Below, piece after piece: positions 60,104 to 64,000 of a stretch of 64,000 bases of DNA; within the stretch, counting starts at the first letter, position 1; every line of letters begins with the position of its first letter. The notes under the pieces are model-generated. The model searched no databases. It was given only the letters and a program-made list of their open reading frames with translations, and had not been told where the DNA came from. This stretch comes from Paenibacillus sp. G2S3 (lineage in GTDB: Bacteria; Bacillota; Bacilli; Paenibacillales; Paenibacillaceae), in assembly GCF_030123105.1 (NCBI RefSeq), contig NZ_CP126095.1:5766001-5830000 (forward strand), in the 5' to 3' direction. A program made the translations under genes and the position numbers.

Positions 60104-60910
60104 TCAGGGCTTAACATGCAGCTCTCCACTAACTATAGTTATTGCTCGGCCAGACATCTTAATCTGATCTTTGCTTACCTCAAGCTGAAGCAGGCCTCCT
60201 CGTTCGGAAGCTTGATAAGCGATCAACTGCGTACGGTTAAGTCGACTAGCCCAGAAAGGTGCTAGCGCAGTATGCGCTGAACCTGTGACCGGATCCTCAT
60301 TTACCCCCATCTTCGGTGCAAAAAACCGTGACACACAATCAATGCCTTCGGTGGAGCTTTCTGCAGTAACCGCAAAGGCTCTCTCTTCAAGCCGTGATAA
60401 AGCCCCGAAGTCTGGGCTAAGTTCGCGAACTAGGGATTCCTGATCAAGTCGTACAAGTACATTGTCAGCATATAGCATAGTTTCTACTACATTAGCTTCT
60501 GTAATACCAAGTGCTTCTATAAGAGCCGGAATTGTAGGAGAAGACTTAAGCTCATAAGGCGGGAAGTACAGTGAGATCAAGTCACCCGCACGAGAAGCTC
60601 TAAGCAACCCACTGCGTGTATAAAATCTAGCTTCCACATCTGGATCCAGCAATCCCAGCTCCCATAATATATGTGCACTCGCTAGAGTAGCATGGCCACA
60701 TAAATTAACCTCAACCTTGGGCGTGAACCAGCGCAGGCGATATCCATCATTCTCCGGCCAGAGAAATGCCGTCTCTGACAAGTTCATTTCTGCTGCTGTC
60801 TTCAGCATGAATGCCTCGTCGACTGGATGTTTTAGCAAGCATACCGCTGCCGGGTTTCCTGAATATGCTTTTCCTGCAAAGGCATCGATAATAAATAAAG
60901 GGGTATTCAT
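60104..60910 (-). CDS. PhzF family protein (diaminopimelate-epimerase-like fold)
   Basis: 268 residues, two similar halves. N-terminal motif PLFIIDAFAGKAYSGNPAAVCLL, then EMNLSETAFLWP with the catalytic Glu, NLCGHATLASAHIL, and the second-half partner DPVTGSAHTALAPFW. PhzF proteins are isomerases related to DapF; the substrate here is unknown. Its ATG overlaps the stop of the upstream gene (ATGA), so they form an operon. Confidence 0.92.
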   Translation of the reverse strand: MNTPLFIIDAFAGKAYSGNPAAVCLLKHPVDEAFMLKTAAEMNLSETAFLWPENDGYRLRWFTPKVEVNLCGHATLASAHILWELGLLDPDVEARFYTRSGLLRASRAGDLISLYFPPYELKSSPTIPALIEALGITEANVVETMLYADNVLVRLDQESLVRELSPDFGALSRLEERAFAVTAESSTEGIDCVSRFFAPKMGVNEDPVTGSAHTALAPFWASRLNRTQLIAYQASERGGLLQLEVSKDQIKMSGRAITIVSGELHVKP

Positions 60911-61581
60911 AAGGCTTCCGACTCCCTCCGAACTTCTGTGATCCGGCACCACTCTTTCCATCCTTGTTCCACTTCATGGATAGGAAGCGAGCCTTGTTCC
61001 AATTCTTCCGGTGATTTAAGCAGCAGCCGTCTGTACAGCTCATCACCTTCCAGCGAAACATCTTCCCCTTGCTCCCATAGTCGATACAGACTGTCCTCCG
61101 CTTTACTGTAATGCCCGATCGACTCCATATAAACTAGAAGCAGCCGTTCCGTCTTGGCTGGAAGACGATACGCCTTGACTTCCTCTAGAAGTTCATCGAT
61201 ATCAGCTGTCATCTGCAGCATTGCTCGATCAGCGCCGTGCAAATCTGCGTACAAGTATAAATGCAGTGCCCTCATGCTTCTGAATAGTGCTGCATCATTA
61301 TCGCCACTCGCAGCATAAATGCTGCCCTCTTCTTTAAGCAGTTTGGCTACACCTTGAAGCTTATCTGACTCCAACACACCGTTAAAACGGAACATTTCTA
61401 TGATATCTTCTACAGATAGTGAATTTAAGAGACGTGAGTTCAGCGGAAAATGTCGGTTCAATAGCTCATCAATTTCCCATAAGGCTTCCGTTGTCTTCCG
61501 CTCCTGCTTTAGCGTTAGAACCTTGGCAACCATCGCCGTCATATCCTCGATCATGCGGACAATATAGTCTCTTCGGAACAT
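60907..61581 (-). CDS. DUF6483-like helical protein
   Basis: 224 residues from the ATG at 61581, which follows AAAAAGGGGGAAG. All-helical, beginning MFRRDYIVRMIEDMTAMVAKVL, with TPR-like antiparallel helices. Similar proteins are annotated DUF6483 in Bacillales; no function is known. Coupled to phzF by a four-base overlap. The link suggests a shared process, but nothing in the sequence says which. Confidence 0.75.
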   Translation of the reverse strand: MFRRDYIVRMIEDMTAMVAKVLTLKQERKTTEALWEIDELLNRHFPLNSRLLNSLSVEDIIEMFRFNGVLESDKLQGVAKLLKEEGSIYAASGDNDAALFRSMRALHLYLYADLHGADRAMLQMTADIDELLEEVKAYRLPAKTERLLLVYMESIGHYSKAEDSLYRLWEQGEDVSLEGDELYRRLLLKSPEELEQGSLPIHEVEQGWKEWCRITEVRRESEAL

Positions 61582-61779
61582 GAACTTCCCCCTTTTCCAT
61601 ACTGTAACTGTAAAGCTTTTGTATCTAGATATGATATGTGTTCTATTCATTTATCTTAAACCATTGCCCTACGCCATGCCACCAAAGGAATTATAGGAAA
61701 AAGAATGTTATGATTAGGAATGACATATATTGGTGTCGTAATTAGTGTTCCATCCATCCGTAAATTTTAATAGTCTCCT

Positions 61780-61831
61780 AAAAAAGAGGCAGCCCACGCC
61801 AGTAACTTTGACGCGGTGCTGCCTCTTTTTG
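61780..61831. terminator. Terminator of the alpha/beta hydrolase gene
   Basis: AAAAAGAGGCAGC and GCTGCCTCTTTTT arms around a GC-rich loop. Confidence 0.88.
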
Positions 61832-61851
61832 AATTATTATTTCAGCGATCA

Positions 61852-62655
61852 CTAATGGCTGTTAATACTCACCGTAGCTTGGGTGAATTCCTTGATAACC
61901 TCAGCTAACCGTTCAGGAGCTTCAAAGAGGCTCATGTGGCCTGCTCCAGAAATCGTAGCTTGCGTTACATTGGGTTTATCTGAAGTAAAGGTGCGTTCCG
62001 CAGGAATCAGTCCATCCTGCTCGCCAGCAACAAGTAGTACTGGCAGCGTGGTAGCTGTGATCACATCACGTCGATCTGGACGCTCGCGCATCGCCAGTGC
62101 AGCTCCGGCTGCTCCTTGTGGAGGCGTTTTGTAGCCAATTTCTTTTGCTCGCTCCAGCAGCTGCGGTGATGCAGAAGCGGTTGCTTTAGCAAAAATTCCA
62201 GGGACGAAGCTGTCCACAAAAGGAGTAATGCCTTCATTTTGAATCCTGCTGACACTTTTTAATCGATTCTCCCGAGCTTCTTCACTATCCGGATATGCAG
62301 TGGAATGGATTAATCCGAAGCCCTTCAATCGAGAGGCATACCGCTGCGCGAACGAAAGTGTAATATATCCACCAAGTGAATGTCCCAGCATGGTGCATTC
62401 AGAAATTTCAAGTGTATCTAACAAGCCCAGAACATCATCTGCCATTTGTTCAATAGTATAGGGTCCTAGTGGAGCCTCTGAAGCTCCATGACCACGTAAA
62501 TCGGGAGCAATCACTCGGTAGTCGCTGCTTAAAATGGGAATGACTTGCTCCCAGTAATCAGCACTTCCACAAAAGCCATGCAGTAATACAATAACCTCGC
62601 CTTCCCCCTGATCACTGTAGCAAATATTGCTTCCGTCACAACGTACTCTTTCCAT
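61852..62655 (-). CDS. Alpha/beta-fold hydrolase
   Basis: 267 residues. Oxyanion motif LLHGFCGSADYW (about 24-35), DLRGHGASEAP, nucleophile elbow LGHSLGGYITL (Ser about 94), acid region VLLVAGEQDGLIP and catalytic His in SGAGHMSLFEAPERL. Resembles haloperoxidase- or esterase-type members. Monocistronic. Substrate not predictable. Confidence 0.92.
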   Translation of the reverse strand: MERVRCDGSNICYSDQGEGEVIVLLHGFCGSADYWEQVIPILSSDYRVIAPDLRGHGASEAPLGPYTIEQMADDVLGLLDTLEISECTMLGHSLGGYITLSFAQRYASRLKGFGLIHSTAYPDSEEARENRLKSVSRIQNEGITPFVDSFVPGIFAKATASASPQLLERAKEIGYKTPPQGAAGAALAMRERPDRRDVITATTLPVLLVAGEQDGLIPAERTFTSDKPNVTQATISGAGHMSLFEAPERLAEVIKEFTQATVSINSH

Positions 62656-62745
62656 GGCTGCTTCCCTCTTTCCAAAATACTAAGATATATTAACTAATAT
62701 CTATTATTAAGCAAAACAGCTCACCTTGAAACGGGTATCCTATTC

Positions 62746-63309
62746 TTAACGCCCGATTCCAAACCCTTTTGCTGCGGCGGCTGCGATTTGCTCAGCCATA
62801 ACCATAACTCTATGTAATGGGGTCGTCTGCAACGTCCGATAAGGCTTTGGACCATTGATATCTACAATTGCCGCCAAACTATAATGCCCCACTGCGGGAA
62901 GGCATACCCCCACCGATTGTGCTGGCTGAAGCGGCTCATTCGAAACGAAGTAATATCCAAGAGCTACTGGAGATCCTAGGCAAGCATCCACAGCAATAAT
63001 GATATGCTCAGATGAAATCTCAGCGACTCTGGCCACCAAATTATCCGCATCGCAAGGAGATGGCAACGTACCGATTACGTGCGGAAAGCCATATTCCAGA
63101 AGTTTGCTGCCTGTTAATGGACCCAGAGCATCACCTGTAGAACGATCTGTTCCGATGCACAGAAACGTGACTTTCTCTGCTGAATGCAGCGCAGCAATTT
63201 CTTTAAAAAAGGACACCAGTCCTACATCGTCCATTTTACTTCGTTTACCGCTTCCCTGTTCTCTAATTGCCAATACCTTTCCTCCCTTCGATGATATTTT
63301 TGATTTCAT
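62746..63309 (-). CDS. yyaC: YyaC family spore protein (DUF1256)
   Basis: 187 residues. Family motifs FLCIGTDRSTGDALGPLTGSKL, GTLPSPCDADNL, AVDACLGSP and GVCLPAVGHYSLAAIVDI. The fold resembles the germination protease GPR, and B. subtilis yyaC is expressed in the developing spore, so it is usually named a putative spore protease. No clear ribosome site precedes the first ATG; an internal start cannot be excluded. Confidence 0.9.
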   Translation of the reverse strand: MKSKISSKGGKVLAIREQGSGKRSKMDDVGLVSFFKEIAALHSAEKVTFLCIGTDRSTGDALGPLTGSKLLEYGFPHVIGTLPSPCDADNLVARVAEISSEHIIIAVDACLGSPVALGYYFVSNEPLQPAQSVGVCLPAVGHYSLAAIVDINGPKPYRTLQTTPLHRVMVMAEQIAAAAAKGFGIGR

Positions 63310-63416
63310 GCCTTTAATTTAACATGATTTCTGTGGGCCCGACAAAAAAATGGTGATCAAGCTCACAAACATGGTAAAATACATGGATCAGTATACAGAG
63401 AGGATGTTAATAACCT

Positions 63417-63641
63417 ATGGATTTAACACAACCTAGTCAGGAAAATGTTGAATATATGATCGAGGCCATCAAGAACAAGCTGAAGATGGCAAGTGCTGCT
63501 GCGATGCAAGCCTCTGCTTTTTCAGTAGATAAATATGAAGATATCTTCGATGTCTATGAGGTAGCCATGAGCAGCGACAGACTCAGTATTTCTCAGGTGG
63601 AAGCGCTCGTCTCCGAACTCGGTCGTCTACGTCAGAAATAA
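63417..63641 (+). CDS. yfkK: YfkK family protein (UPF0435 / DUF1128)
   Basis: 74 residues, helical, with the family pattern ENVEYMIEAIKNKLKMASAAAMQAS, then YEDIFDVYEVAM and VEALVSELGRLRQK. Function unknown. Its start is supported by GAGAGGATG upstream. Divergent from yyaC. Confidence 0.9.
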   Translation: MDLTQPSQENVEYMIEAIKNKLKMASAAAMQASAFSVDKYEDIFDVYEVAMSSDRLSISQVEALVSELGRLRQK

Positions 63642-63659
63642 TGGTTCTCCCCTTTACAA

Positions 63660-63714
63660 AAAGAGCCCCTCGCTACGTATCTGAGATGGATGCGCAGCGA
63701 GGGGCTCCTTTTTA
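63660..63714. terminator. Bidirectional terminator
   Basis: AAAGAGCCCCTCGCT and AGCGAGGGGCTCCTTT arms between the convergent yfkK and asparaginase genes. Confidence 0.9.
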
Positions 63715-63719
63715 AGTTC

Positions 63720-64000
63720 CTATTTCATGAAATGAAGCTGAAATTCTGTATCCGCATGACCTACCCGTGTACCACCGTCATTGTAGATCACACCTGAAAA
63801 TGCATTACGCAGCTTTTCCAAAGTATTTTTCTGACTGTATCCAATCTGATTTAAAATCGCCTGTACAATAAGTCCCCACTCTTCTTCAGATCCATCTAAA
63901 ATCTTGAAGGCAATACCCAGTCGCTCGCGACGCAAACCGAAGCAATATACCCCTTTAAATCCGCCCTTAGCAATAATATTATCATCTTCCAAAAGAATTG
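63720..64000 (-). CDS. Asparaginase (type II family, PF06089-like), C-terminal part only
   Basis: The frame is open to the window edge, so the N-terminus is outside. The visible 93 residues contain IIAKGGFKGVYCFGLRRERLGIAFKILDG, typical of the C-terminal part of this asparaginase family, where Lys and Gly residues line the active site. The family converts L-asparagine or related amides. Confidence is limited by the short stretch. Confidence 0.7.
   Translation of the reverse strand, partial: ILLEDDNIIAKGGFKGVYCFGLRRERLGIAFKILDGSEEEWGLIVQAILNQIGYSQKNTLEKLRNAFSGVIYNDGGTRVGHADTEFQLHFMK

Overview
The window is chromosomal DNA of a spore-forming, low-to-mid-GC Firmicute, most likely Paenibacillus. 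The evidence is: Bacillales 16S and 23S rRNA genes; spore genes (sspI, yyaC); LiaFSR and PspA/PspC envelope-stress genes; a sigY-type ECF operon; gatCAB; and a perR-ygzB-ygxA block next to an rRNA operon and a large tRNA cluster in the same order as Bacillus subtilis rrnD/trnD. Most genes lie on the minus strand. I saw no prophage, insertion sequence or CRISPR array.

Layout. 0-7 kb: ABC exporter (5' cut by the window edge), TrmH-type RNA methylase, Ktr K+ channel subunit, sspI, prfC, then 23 copies of a 52-bp tandem repeat. 7-15 kb: zwf, ywmB, liaR-liaS-liaF, and a PspA / PspC / PspA / small membrane protein cluster. 15-20 kb: a two-component system with an ABC ATPase and a large FtsX-type permease. 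20-22.5 kb: metQ-metI-metN. 22.8-31 kb: a nucleoside salvage locus, with ADP-ribosylglycohydrolase, nucleoside hydrolase, two permeases, a double ATPase and a BmpA-type lipoprotein, facing an AraC regulator. 31-38 kb: sixteen tRNAs, 23S and 16S, with tandem rRNA promoters but no 5S gene. 38-44 kb: ygxA, ygzB, GH18 glycosidase, perR, a DUF4097-like membrane protein, an acetyltransferase. 44.5-48.3 kb: gatB-gatA-gatC and an unknown gene. 48.5-51.5 kb: sigY-yxlC-yxlD-yxlE-yxlF-yxlG. 52-56 kb: MBL hydrolase / thioredoxin-like / DedA operon, an SDR enzyme, an ArsR-SdpI pair. 56-64 kb: O-antigen-ligase-like protein, SAM methyltransferase, PhzF, DUF6483-like protein, alpha/beta hydrolase, yyaC, yfkK, and the C-terminal part of an asparaginase II family protein.

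Quality. The first 30 kb contain about 24 single-base frameshifts, mostly one base lost from a short homopolymer, in genes that are otherwise well conserved. Bases 30.3-57.4 kb contain none that I could find, and one more lies near 57.47 kb. I read these mainly as base-calling errors and give reconstructed gene limits. Correcting them yields whole-codon, family-length proteins in nearly every case, including seven corrections in one permease gene.

Least explained by known genes are three sets of non-coding repeats. (1) Two intergenic clusters, 51 kb apart, each hold four 21-bp dyads with almost identical spacing (50/51, 62, 51 bp). (2) The 52-bp array contains an internal higher-order duplication. 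(3) A hairpin-forming repeat of about 65 bp occurs in three intergenic regions.
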